DNA of 17,631 nucleotides from CAYZUC01 sp964481705 (GTDB taxonomy: Bacteria; Bacillota; Clostridia; Lachnospirales; Lachnospiraceae): the NCBI GenBank assembly GCA_964481705.1, contig CAYZUC010000056.1:1-17631 (forward strand). Reading direction: 5' to 3'. The position numbers and the translations under genes were made by a program. The notes beneath the pieces are model-generated. The model had not been told where the DNA came from. It did no database searches and worked only from the letters and a program-made list of their open reading frames with translations. This document shows positions 7,047 to 14,014 of this stretch, piece by piece (the stretch's first letter is position 1; each line of letters starts with the position of its first letter).

Positions 7047-8715
7047 TCTTTAGTTCCTCTCCATCGTAATATCCTTTTTGTAGGCGCAACTCAAATTCTT
7101 CCATCGGTAACGGCTTGTCAAACAAAAATCCCTGTGCATTCTCACAATTAATTGCTTTGAGGAATTCTGCCTGTTCTCTCGTCTCAACACCCTCTGTGAT
7201 AACCTGAATATCCATCTCCCTAACCATACGAACTACGTTGGAGATGATAACCCGCTCCTTTTCCGAAGCAGTCTGTGTATCCAGCAGGGACTTATCTATC
7301 TTAAGTACATCGACCGGCAATGTCTTGAGAAGACTCAGAGAAGAGAATCCGGTACCAAAATCGTCCATAGAAGTAGCAATTCCAAAGCTCTTTAAATACT
7401 CAACCGCCTTAACCAGGCTTTCTTTGTCCTGAAAATCAACTGTCTCTGTAAACTCAATCTCCACATACTTAGCCGGAACACGATACTTCTTAATTACCTC
7501 AACAATCTGCTCCGTAAAACGTGAATTGCTAAAATGTACCTTTGAAAAATTGCAGGAAATCGGAATCATATCTATGCCACGATCCAACCATTCCCTAATA
7601 TTTCTGCAGACCTGATTCAAAACGTAAAAGTCAATATTGCAAATGAAGCCGTTTCGTTCAAACAAAGGCACGAACTCTACCGGTGGTATCACTCGGTCGC
7701 CATCCTTCCAGCGTACCAAAGCCTCTGCTCCATTCAGCTCATATGTATTCAAATCAATCTTCGGTTGATAATACACCAAAAATTCTTTATTTTCAAGTGC
7801 AAGCCGCATCTTACCTTCAATCTCTTTTTCACGAAGGATTCTCTTGTGAAGCTCCTCATCATAATAAACCGGTTCAAAACGGTCACGGTGTCTTGCCATA
7901 GAATACGCAACGGAGGAATTCTCCATAACAATGGACATATCATTGTCCGAATCCATAATCTTGTAGACCCCGATGAAAAAATTGAGACGAAGAAAAATCT
8001 CGCTGCCGTCATGACAAATCTGTAAATCATAATCAACGAGATGATCCAAAAATGCATCCAGATGATTATCCTTCACAAGGGCAACAAAATTATCGCCACC
8101 GAGTCTTCCAATCAATTGACCTTCACCTAAATCCTTCAGATATTGATTCAGATTCTTAGCAATCATTGTAAGAACTACATTGCCGATTTCATGTCCGTAC
8201 ATTTGATTAATCAATTTAAACTTACTGATATTCAGATAAAGGGCAGTATACTGTTGTCCCATACCTGAATCTATAATCTTCTGTCCTTCCATGACATAGC
8301 CAGTCGTATTATAAGCACCGCTCGCCTCGTCATGGGTAATTGCATTCAAATCCCTAAGGGCACGCTTGTATTTCGCAAGATGAAGAACCAAAATTCTTGA
8401 CATCATACGCATAACATCAATCTCTTCCTCTTCACAGCGTTCCTTGGCATTAATCTTCCAAAACTGAAATACCATACTTCCATTATTGTCTAACGGAATC
8501 CGATCCTGAAAATCCGGGCTGTTCAATACCGCAGTATCATATCTCTGATAAAATGTATACTGACTGGTCTCTCCATCCTCTTCTTCCATATAAGCGTGAA
8601 CCTGAACCAGAGATATCCTGTCAGCCAGAATGCCAATCGCACTCTGGATATTTCCATCCATTCTTCCATTTTCTTGCAAACTCTCAAGGAATTCAACAAT
8701 ATGTCTTGTTTCCAT
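7039..8715 (-). CDS. GGDEF-EAL protein, probable c-di-GMP phosphodiesterase with degenerate GGDEF
   Basis: 558 residues, no membrane segment. An N-terminal part (about 1-125) of unrecognised, possibly GAF-like, fold is followed by a GGDEF domain (about 126-290) and an EAL domain (about 300-555). The GGDEF signature reads GGDNF (206-210) and the metal-binding Asp is replaced (LYLNISKFKLINQ), with no RxxD inhibitory site, so cyclase activity is unlikely. It may bind GTP as a sensor. The EAL half keeps EALVR (331-335), the Asn in SCNFS, EFTE, MDDFGTGFS, KIDKS and TEGVET, so c-di-GMP hydrolysis is expected. The ATG at 8713-8715 is preceded by GGAG at proper spacing; a TTG at 8727 is in frame but overlaps that site. 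It overlaps hflK by 8 bases and lies 26 bases after the upstream gene. Confidence 0.92.
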   Translation of the reverse strand: METRHIVEFLESLQENGRMDGNIQSAIGILADRISLVQVHAYMEEEDGETSQYTFYQRYDTAVLNSPDFQDRIPLDNNGSMVFQFWKINAKERCEEEEIDVMRMMSRILVLHLAKYKRALRDLNAITHDEASGAYNTTGYVMEGQKIIDSGMGQQYTALYLNISKFKLINQMYGHEIGNVVLTMIAKNLNQYLKDLGEGQLIGRLGGDNFVALVKDNHLDAFLDHLVDYDLQICHDGSEIFLRLNFFIGVYKIMDSDNDMSIVMENSSVAYSMARHRDRFEPVYYDEELHKRILREKEIEGKMRLALENKEFLVYYQPKIDLNTYELNGAEALVRWKDGDRVIPPVEFVPLFERNGFICNIDFYVLNQVCRNIREWLDRGIDMIPISCNFSKVHFSNSRFTEQIVEVIKKYRVPAKYVEIEFTETVDFQDKESLVKAVEYLKSFGIATSMDDFGTGFSSLSLLKTLPVDVLKIDKSLLDTQTASEKERVIISNVVRMVREMDIQVITEGVETREQAEFLKAINCENAQGFLFDKPLPMEEFELRLQKGYYDGEELKNV

Positions 8716-8741
8716 ACGATTCTCCAATAGCTTTTATTTCC

Positions 8742-9188
8742 CTACTCATAAAACATTAAGAGCTCCTTCAACTTACAAAGGATATCCAGGAAAATACCAT
8801 AAACCACTGCTTCTTGCCATTTTCCGGATTTCGTCATACCCCCAAGAACATACTTACTGAAAATCCCCTTTAGAACATCAATATCCTGTATCGTCGCAGA
8901 GGATATTTCCCTAATTTCATCCTCATGCGTTTTTATCTTTCTGCCACTATATGCATATGCATAATTTTTATCGATTAGTCGGGTCGTGCCTGCAAGCTTG
9001 ATAAAGCTCATCAGAGTGCCATCATAGATTGGAAACGCTAAAGAGGACTGCCCCATCTCTCCATCGTAATTCCTAGATACCTTCTGTCCCCGCTTCTCAG
9101 TCAACCAGGGAATATACTCTGCCAGCTTGCGAATATCATCACGATATGTGTTACAAAACAACTTACCATTTGTCATTTCTTCTTCCAT
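8742..9188 (-). CDS. Uncharacterised small protein, resembles DUF6508
   Basis: 148 residues, soluble, no signal peptide or membrane segment. The central and C-terminal part (AFPIYDGTLMSFIKLAGTT, then FSKYVLGGMTKSGKWQEAV and YGIFLDILCKLKEL) resembles the DUF6508 family as I remember it. This was not checked by search and function is unknown. The ATG at 9186-9188 has AAAGGGG nine bases upstream; a second in-frame ATG four codons later is possible. It is the first gene of the operon with the GGDEF-EAL protein, hflK and hflC, and the promoter is directly upstream. Whether it takes part in c-di-GMP or HflKC function is only suggested by position. Confidence 0.75.
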   Translation of the reverse strand: MEEEMTNGKLFCNTYRDDIRKLAEYIPWLTEKRGQKVSRNYDGEMGQSSLAFPIYDGTLMSFIKLAGTTRLIDKNYAYAYSGRKIKTHEDEIREISSATIQDIDVLKGIFSKYVLGGMTKSGKWQEAVVYGIFLDILCKLKELLMFYE

Positions 9189-9227
9189 AGAAAACGACCC
9201 CTTTACATTATTCTGTAAACCAAATGT

Positions 9228-9257
9228 ATTATATCATAAATCATCAAAATATAACAA
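9228..9257 (-). promoter_or_regulatory. Promoter of the small protein/GGDEF-EAL/hflKC operon
   Basis: On the minus strand, TTGTTA (9257-9252), an 18-base spacer and a perfect -10 TATAAT (9233-9228). The predicted leader is about 35 bases. It lies back-to-back with the plus-strand promoter near 9303-9333 in a very AT-rich gap. Confidence 0.5.
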
Positions 9258-9302
9258 TATAATCCTCGATTTTTTCATTTTTTCTTCATCTTTTAACAAA
9301 AT

Positions 9303-9333
9303 TTGTTTTCTTAAATTATTTATGTGATATAAT
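9303..9333 (+). promoter_or_regulatory. Extended -10 promoter of the J-domain protein operon
   Basis: TGATATAAT is an extended -10 (TG at 9325-9326, TATAAT at 9328-9333). The -35 region is weak: TTGTTT at 9303-9308 leaves a 19-base spacer. An extended -10 can compensate for that. The predicted transcript begins near 9340, with AAAGGCGG then following just before the ATG at 9366. Confidence 0.65.
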
Positions 9334-9365
9334 TTTAGTACACGAATCCGGAAAGGCGGTACTTT

Positions 9366-10139
9366 ATGAAAACGCTTCTCAAATTGAATCAATATTTTAT
9401 TTCCAAATTTGGATCCGGTTTTTGTACCGTACTCAGTATCATGGCCTTTTTTCTTGTATGCAGTGGTCTGGTTACCGGACTGCTTGGACATGGATGGTTT
9501 GCCGCTTGGTTTCTTGTGATTCTTGGACTTATACTGGGCATTCTTCCTATAGTCGCACTCTACGAGAAAGCGTTTTTGACCACAGACGATTCCACACCGA
9601 CCGAATCCACAGAAGAAGCCGTCTCTTCCTCTTATGAGCGTTCTGTGCCGCATGTAGAACTCGATGAAGCCACAAAAAAGGCAATTGAGCTAGAGGCTGC
9701 ATTGATTCGAAAAAGGATATTAGAAAAAGAAGAAGCCCGAAAGCAGCACGAACGAGAACAGCAAGAGGCTGCGGAAAGAGAAGCGGCCAGACTTGCAGCA
9801 CTTGAATATGCCAAAGAGCAGCGTAAGATTCAAGAGGCTCGCAGACGCGAGATGGAAAAAAAAGAAAAACAAGCCCGCTCGCAAAAGAATTTCAATCAGA
9901 ACTACTTTCGCCAGAAACAATTTGGAAGTTCAATTCTCTCAACGCCTCAAAAGGCTTGCGTTTCAAGTGAGTTTTTCCGTGGTGTCAGTACCTCAGCTGA
10001 GCTGAAAAAGCGTTATCTGGACCTTATGAAGATTTATCATCCGGATAACGAAGCCGGAGATGCGGAGATTACACGAAAGCTGCAGACAGAATATCAGGAA
10101 TTGACTCGCTTTTTCGATTCCTATGAAAAACACATATAA
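9366..10139 (+). CDS. Membrane-anchored coiled-coil protein with a C-terminal J domain
   Basis: 257 residues. Two membrane segments (about 18-40 and 43-66) form a hairpin anchor. A Ser/Thr/Glu-rich linker follows, then a long highly charged helix rich in Glu, Arg, Lys and Ala (about 98-172), very likely a coiled coil. The C-terminal end (about 203-257) is a short J domain: SAELKKRYLDLMKIYHPDN contains the HPD tripeptide at 225-227 that stimulates DnaK ATPase, and TEYQELTRFFDS matches the final helix. The domain is shorter than the usual 70 residues and sits at the C-terminus, unlike DnaJ itself, and no Gly/Phe or zinc region is present. It probably recruits DnaK to a membrane client. AAAGGCGG lies six bases before the ATG. 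First gene of a three-gene operon; 12 bases separate it from the next. Confidence 0.82.
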   Translation: MKTLLKLNQYFISKFGSGFCTVLSIMAFFLVCSGLVTGLLGHGWFAAWFLVILGLILGILPIVALYEKAFLTTDDSTPTESTEEAVSSSYERSVPHVELDEATKKAIELEAALIRKRILEKEEARKQHEREQQEAAEREAARLAALEYAKEQRKIQEARRREMEKKEKQARSQKNFNQNYFRQKQFGSSILSTPQKACVSSEFFRGVSTSAELKKRYLDLMKIYHPDNEAGDAEITRKLQTEYQELTRFFDSYEKHI

Positions 10140-10151
10140 CCAGGTAATTTC

Positions 10152-10916
10152 ATGGATAAAATACTTTTCTTAAATTTATGTCAGGAATATGCAGAAGAAA
10201 ATCGACTGAAAAATGGGATTGGCACACTCTCTGAAAAGACCATTCATGCGGTTTTAAAGGATTATATGGATGCAAACCCTGCTCATCAGGAACAGCCGCT
10301 CTCTCATTATGTGGCTGATATATATGATGGCTCTGCTGTTGTTGAGGTTCAGACACGTGCTTTCAACCGACTACGTGACAAATTAGACGCTTTTCTCATA
10401 AAAGAGCAGCTCCCCGTGACTATTGTACATCCCATCGCTCATATAAAATACTTACGTTGGATCAACGAAGAGACCGGTGAGATTTCGGAGCCACGTAAGT
10501 CACCCAAAAAAGGGAAACCTGTCGATGTTATGAGAGAATTGTACAAAATCAAACGTTATCTGAAAGACCCTAATCTACATCTGCATCTGTTTTTTCTGGA
10601 TGTAGAGGAATATCGACTGCTGAACGGATGGAGTCACGACAAAAAAAGGGGATCTGTGCGTCAGGAACGCATACCAATTGATTTTTCGTACGAAATTACC
10701 ATTGATTCACCGGAGGATTATACTATTTTTCTTCCCGAACATCTTCCAGAGGTATTTACGTCTAAAGATTTTCGTACTCTGTCCGGCACATCACTTTCCA
10801 CTGCGCAGACAGCATTGAATATTTTAACATACATGGGTGTTGTAAAAAGAATCGGCAAAAAAGGAAATCTGATTCTTTATGAACGTTCAGCTCCACCAGT
10901 TCAAAAAAACAAATAG
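10152..10916 (+). CDS. Uncharacterised protein: possible PD-(D/E)xK-like nuclease core with C-terminal winged helix
   Basis: 254 residues, soluble. Residues 28-102 read EKTIHAVLKDYMD, then YVADIYDGSAVVEVQT and FNRLRDKLDAF. The Asp56 followed by Glu65-x-Gln67 on predicted strands resembles the D...ExQ variant of the PD-(D/E)xK fold seen in CoiA-type proteins. A basic RKSPKKGKP stretch follows at 115-123. The C-terminal part (about 200-245, VFTSKDFRTLSGTSLSTAQ, then ALNILTYMGVVKRIGKKG) looks like a winged helix-turn-helix with a basic wing. DNA binding or cleavage is therefore plausible but is inference; the catalytic set is not certain. It may belong to an uncharacterised Clostridia family. 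The ribosome site AGGT is weak and translation may depend on the gene upstream. Eight bases separate it from the next gene. Confidence 0.65.
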   Translation: MDKILFLNLCQEYAEENRLKNGIGTLSEKTIHAVLKDYMDANPAHQEQPLSHYVADIYDGSAVVEVQTRAFNRLRDKLDAFLIKEQLPVTIVHPIAHIKYLRWINEETGEISEPRKSPKKGKPVDVMRELYKIKRYLKDPNLHLHLFFLDVEEYRLLNGWSHDKKRGSVRQERIPIDFSYEITIDSPEDYTIFLPEHLPEVFTSKDFRTLSGTSLSTAQTALNILTYMGVVKRIGKKGNLILYERSAPPVQKNK

Positions 10917-10924
10917 AAGGGACG

Positions 10925-13213
10925 ATGAAAATGGGCGTTATTGATGTGGCAAAAGGGGATATATTGCATAGAATCGGCGATCGTGTCGGTACTTTGGATA
11001 TTATTCTCAAGGGAAATGTAAAGATTTCAGCCCCCGTCGGAAGTATAACGCTTTCGAATGGAGGTATTCTGGGCATTACAGAGGCTCCTGGAGATTCCTA
11101 TTCTCATGAATATGTTGCTCTTGAGGATACGAGTTTGTATGTTTCACCCTACAAAACACCTCAGGATATCAGCAAAGTAATCTTGTCAAATCCTAAAATC
11201 TCAAACATCCTGGCATCAACGGCAGTAAAAACAGTATGTGATGTATATGATTTTTATCAGACTCTTCTCACAGAGGCAGATACTTTTTTTCATTTCATAA
11301 AAAAGAATTATGAGGATTATACCAACCTATGTGGACGTTTTTCCGTTCCCTTACAATCCTTTGTTAACATTGAAGAGTTGGAAGCCTTCTCTTCTGAGGA
11401 TGAGGTTCCTTCGTGGTTAGCAGATTATTATCACGCATTAAAAGCTGTGCCTTCTGCTCTGCGTAAAGAGTTCTACAGTTCTGACCCTATGGTCTGTGTT
11501 GGTACCATCTTACAGGCTGTTCAGGCAATTGAACTTCTGTCAAGCAGCTCAGAACAGATTGCAGACTATATGTACGAGACCACCTCTTTCCTCATCAATG
11601 AAGTTGGCGGGGATTTCTTCGATCTCTACTCCAATCTCGTATTCAAATCCTCTCAGAACCCCTTCAACGATACAACTCCGATTGAAGCAGCTGTCAGCAA
11701 GCTTATTATTTCTCTGGAAGGCAATAAATATCTTGATAAGGAGCTATTAGTACGCAGAATCGAGCAATACCGACAGGCACTCCGTGAAATGGAGGATCTG
11801 CTTTTACAGGATCCAGAAGAAAGTAATGCTGTCAACGCCTCCACATGCGAGGATATTACCGGTTCTCTGCAGACGATTCTTGACTACTCCGGTTATGATA
11901 AGAGTAAATGTAAAGAATTTATTGAGCTTGTCACCAAGTACAAGAATTTAACAGACCGCAACTCAACTGAGGACGACGCACGTTCTCTACGTCGACATAT
12001 CAGCGATCATTTTTACGATATCTACGAAGCAGCGTTTCTCAAAAGTACAGAAGATACCAACGTTCCAACTGTACTGAAAATGTTCTTCTATTTTGGTTAT
12101 ATGGACGAAGAAATTGCAGGCAATGCAAATGCGACGCAGCTTTATGATCTTGCAAACAACATGAAGCCCGACGAAAAGGGTATTGCGATTCCTATGTATG
12201 ACTGGCTATTAAAGGTTTACTACGGGGATGAGGAGCCTTCAAAGAACGAATTTGATTTGGATTATGCAGCCTCCTTACGCGAACGCCGTGCAAGTGGAAG
12301 CATTACCGTAGAACAAGAAAAAAGTCTGCTTTCGAATAAGAAAAGCAAACTTCATTTTGAAATTCAGAATATGTTTAAATTAACGAATCGAATCACCTTT
12401 GGTCGTGTTACTACATTTTGTCCGATTCTGTCCGAGCATAATATTTTACGTCCATTGAAGAATATCTACCTTACTTCCTCAACGCTGCATACTGTCTTTA
12501 ACAAGATTCGTTCCATCGATTTCTCCTGTTTCTACCGTGAGACCGTGTATTCCGATACCTCAATTGGAATTACGAGAGAATATGTACAAAAGGAGGTCAT
12601 GCCTCATGTTCTGTTGCTGCCGAATATTGGAACGCGTGGTTCTCTTTGGCAAGAGATTACCGGTTCGAGGCGAGATACTCCGGCACGTATGATGGTTTCG
12701 ATCTTTCCTACAGAAGATATCTCAGATATCCTAATGCGCCTCTGTGGTGAGTTCCGTTGGGAATTATGCAAGAGAATTCAAGGTGTTCACTGGAATGACG
12801 TCACCGATCGTTCTCTTACCTCCGAATACTTTGATTACATCCAGTTCTATCGTAAAAATCATGAATTGTCACCAGAGACAAAGGACAAAATCAAAATTGC
12901 TCTTCAAAAGGCAAAGAACAGCTTCCGGGAAGTTTTTGTCATGGATTACATTGCATGGGTTAAATACGAAGGAAATGGTTCTCCAAGACTAAACAAATAT
13001 GCTAGAAACATTATTTTTACCTATTGTCCATTCCCGAAAAAGTTGCGGGAAGAGCTTCACTCAAATCCTATGTATACTGACCTTTTTGATCGATATAAAT
13101 TACGTTTAGGACAGAAAAAACACATGATGGATGTTCTCTATCAAAAGCTTAGTAACGCCGGCACTCCGGTTCCTGCAGAGATTGAAGATCAGAAGAGATT
13201 CCTTGATATGTAA
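10925..13213 (+). CDS. Large protein with N-terminal cyclic-nucleotide-binding-like domain
   Basis: 762 residues, no signal peptide or membrane segment. Residues about 5-76 read like a cNMP-binding beta barrel: GDILHRIGDRVGTLDIILKG (11-30), then a Gly-rich turn near 46-51 and YVALEDTSLYV. The phosphate-binding Arg-x-Ala of true cAMP receptors is not evident, so ligand binding may be lost or changed. The rest (about 85-762) is mostly helical and I do not recognise it. Its last third has dense conserved-looking features: LLLPNIGTRGSLWQEITG, FRWELCKRIQG, DYIAWVKYEGNGSPRLNK. No catalytic motif is apparent. Two in-frame ATGs (10925 and 10931) share the AGGG upstream; the second has better spacing. 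Last gene of the operon, followed by a terminator. Confidence 0.75.
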   Translation: MKMGVIDVAKGDILHRIGDRVGTLDIILKGNVKISAPVGSITLSNGGILGITEAPGDSYSHEYVALEDTSLYVSPYKTPQDISKVILSNPKISNILASTAVKTVCDVYDFYQTLLTEADTFFHFIKKNYEDYTNLCGRFSVPLQSFVNIEELEAFSSEDEVPSWLADYYHALKAVPSALRKEFYSSDPMVCVGTILQAVQAIELLSSSSEQIADYMYETTSFLINEVGGDFFDLYSNLVFKSSQNPFNDTTPIEAAVSKLIISLEGNKYLDKELLVRRIEQYRQALREMEDLLLQDPEESNAVNASTCEDITGSLQTILDYSGYDKSKCKEFIELVTKYKNLTDRNSTEDDARSLRRHISDHFYDIYEAAFLKSTEDTNVPTVLKMFFYFGYMDEEIAGNANATQLYDLANNMKPDEKGIAIPMYDWLLKVYYGDEEPSKNEFDLDYAASLRERRASGSITVEQEKSLLSNKKSKLHFEIQNMFKLTNRITFGRVTTFCPILSEHNILRPLKNIYLTSSTLHTVFNKIRSIDFSCFYRETVYSDTSIGITREYVQKEVMPHVLLLPNIGTRGSLWQEITGSRRDTPARMMVSIFPTEDISDILMRLCGEFRWELCKRIQGVHWNDVTDRSLTSEYFDYIQFYRKNHELSPETKDKIKIALQKAKNSFREVFVMDYIAWVKYEGNGSPRLNKYARNIIFTYCPFPKKLREELHSNPMYTDLFDRYKLRLGQKKHMMDVLYQKLSNAGTPVPAEIEDQKRFLDM

Positions 13214-13232
13214 TGACTGACAGGCTGCAAGA

Positions 13233-13280
13233 GAGCTGCTTCACTATGTGATAATTCACCAGGAAGCAGCTCTTTTCTTA
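13233..13280 (+). terminator. Terminator of the three-gene plus-strand operon
   Basis: GAGCTGCTTC (13233-13242) pairs perfectly with GAAGCAGCTC (13263-13272), followed by TTTTCTTATCTTTT. The 20-base loop carries an inner GTGA/TCAC stem, making a two-tier hairpin. On the minus strand the sequence after the stem lacks a good T-tract, so it terminates the plus operon mainly, though the ktrA transcript reads through the same hairpin. Confidence 0.8.
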
Positions 13281-13292
13281 TCTTTTCATCTT

Positions 13293-13943
13293 CTATAATT
13301 GTTTTAGCAGTTTATCTACATCGGCCTTTTGTCCAATTACCATAAGGTGTTCTTCCTGTGTAAATACATGATCAGCAAGAGGCATGAGGTTGGTATGCTC
13401 CCCCTTTTTCATTCCTAAAATGCTGATATGATATTTCTGACGGAAATTCACTTCACGAATGCTCTTTCCTATCCACTCTTTCTTTGGAGGTATCTCGTAG
13501 ATGCCAAATTCATCGGTGAGCTCCACATAATCAAACACATGATTTGCACTCAGTCGTATAGCAAGACGTTCAGCAATATCGCGATCCGGGTAAATAACTT
13601 CATCTGCTCCATTTTTCAGAAGGAATTTCGCATGAATATCACGATTTGCTTTACTGATGACCTTCTTGCCTCCCATTTCCTTTACAAGACTGGTGATCTC
13701 CAAACTACTCTGAAAATTGGTGCCGATACATACAAAGCAAAGATCAAAGTTATCAATTCCCAAGCTCTTAAGGACATCAGGATTCGTACAATCTCCAATT
13801 TTCGCGCTTGTTACAATAGGAATCAGGTCTTCCATTACTTCCTCTTTTTCATCTACAATCATAACCTCATTCCCCAAGTCTACCATATTGGTGCATAAAT
13901 GATGCCCAAATCTTCCCATTCCAATAATTAAAACTGATTTCAT
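13293..13943 (-). CDS. ktrA: Potassium uptake regulatory subunit, KtrA/TrkA family
   Basis: 216 residues, cytoplasmic. Forms an octameric gating ring on the KtrB channel and controls K+ uptake by binding ATP/ADP or NAD(H). The RCK-N domain has the Rossmann motif GMGRFG (8-13) and Asp31 (VDEKEE) at the end of strand 2, then IGDCTNPDVLKSLGI and CIGTNFQSS. The RCK-C domain occupies about 135-216 (FGIYEIPPKKEWIGKSIREV). That domain binds c-di-AMP in several Firmicutes KtrA/KtrC proteins; this is family knowledge and was not visible here. The single RCK unit of about 215 residues is the Ktr form, not the doubled Trk form. AAAGGTGAG precedes the ATG. It follows ktrB by 71 bases with no promoter or terminator between. 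Confidence 0.92.
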   Translation of the reverse strand: MKSVLIIGMGRFGHHLCTNMVDLGNEVMIVDEKEEVMEDLIPIVTSAKIGDCTNPDVLKSLGIDNFDLCFVCIGTNFQSSLEITSLVKEMGGKKVISKANRDIHAKFLLKNGADEVIYPDRDIAERLAIRLSANHVFDYVELTDEFGIYEIPPKKEWIGKSIREVNFRQKYHISILGMKKGEHTNLMPLADHVFTQEEHLMVIGQKADVDKLLKQL

Positions 13944-14014
13944 GTTCTCACCTTTCTACGTATAACTCTGTTTTTTCTTTTCTACATCCTTTTGCATATC
14001 TATTCTTATGTCTG

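Noticed and set aside
9234..9653. Minus-strand open frame antisense to the start of the J-domain gene
   Set aside because: It covers the divergent promoter region and the opposite strand of a coding gene, and has a low-complexity Lys/Arg-rich translation.
13428..13898. Long plus-strand open frame antisense to ktrA
   Set aside because: It mirrors a well-supported RCK protein, has no promoter or ribosome site, and its translation shows no protein-like motif.
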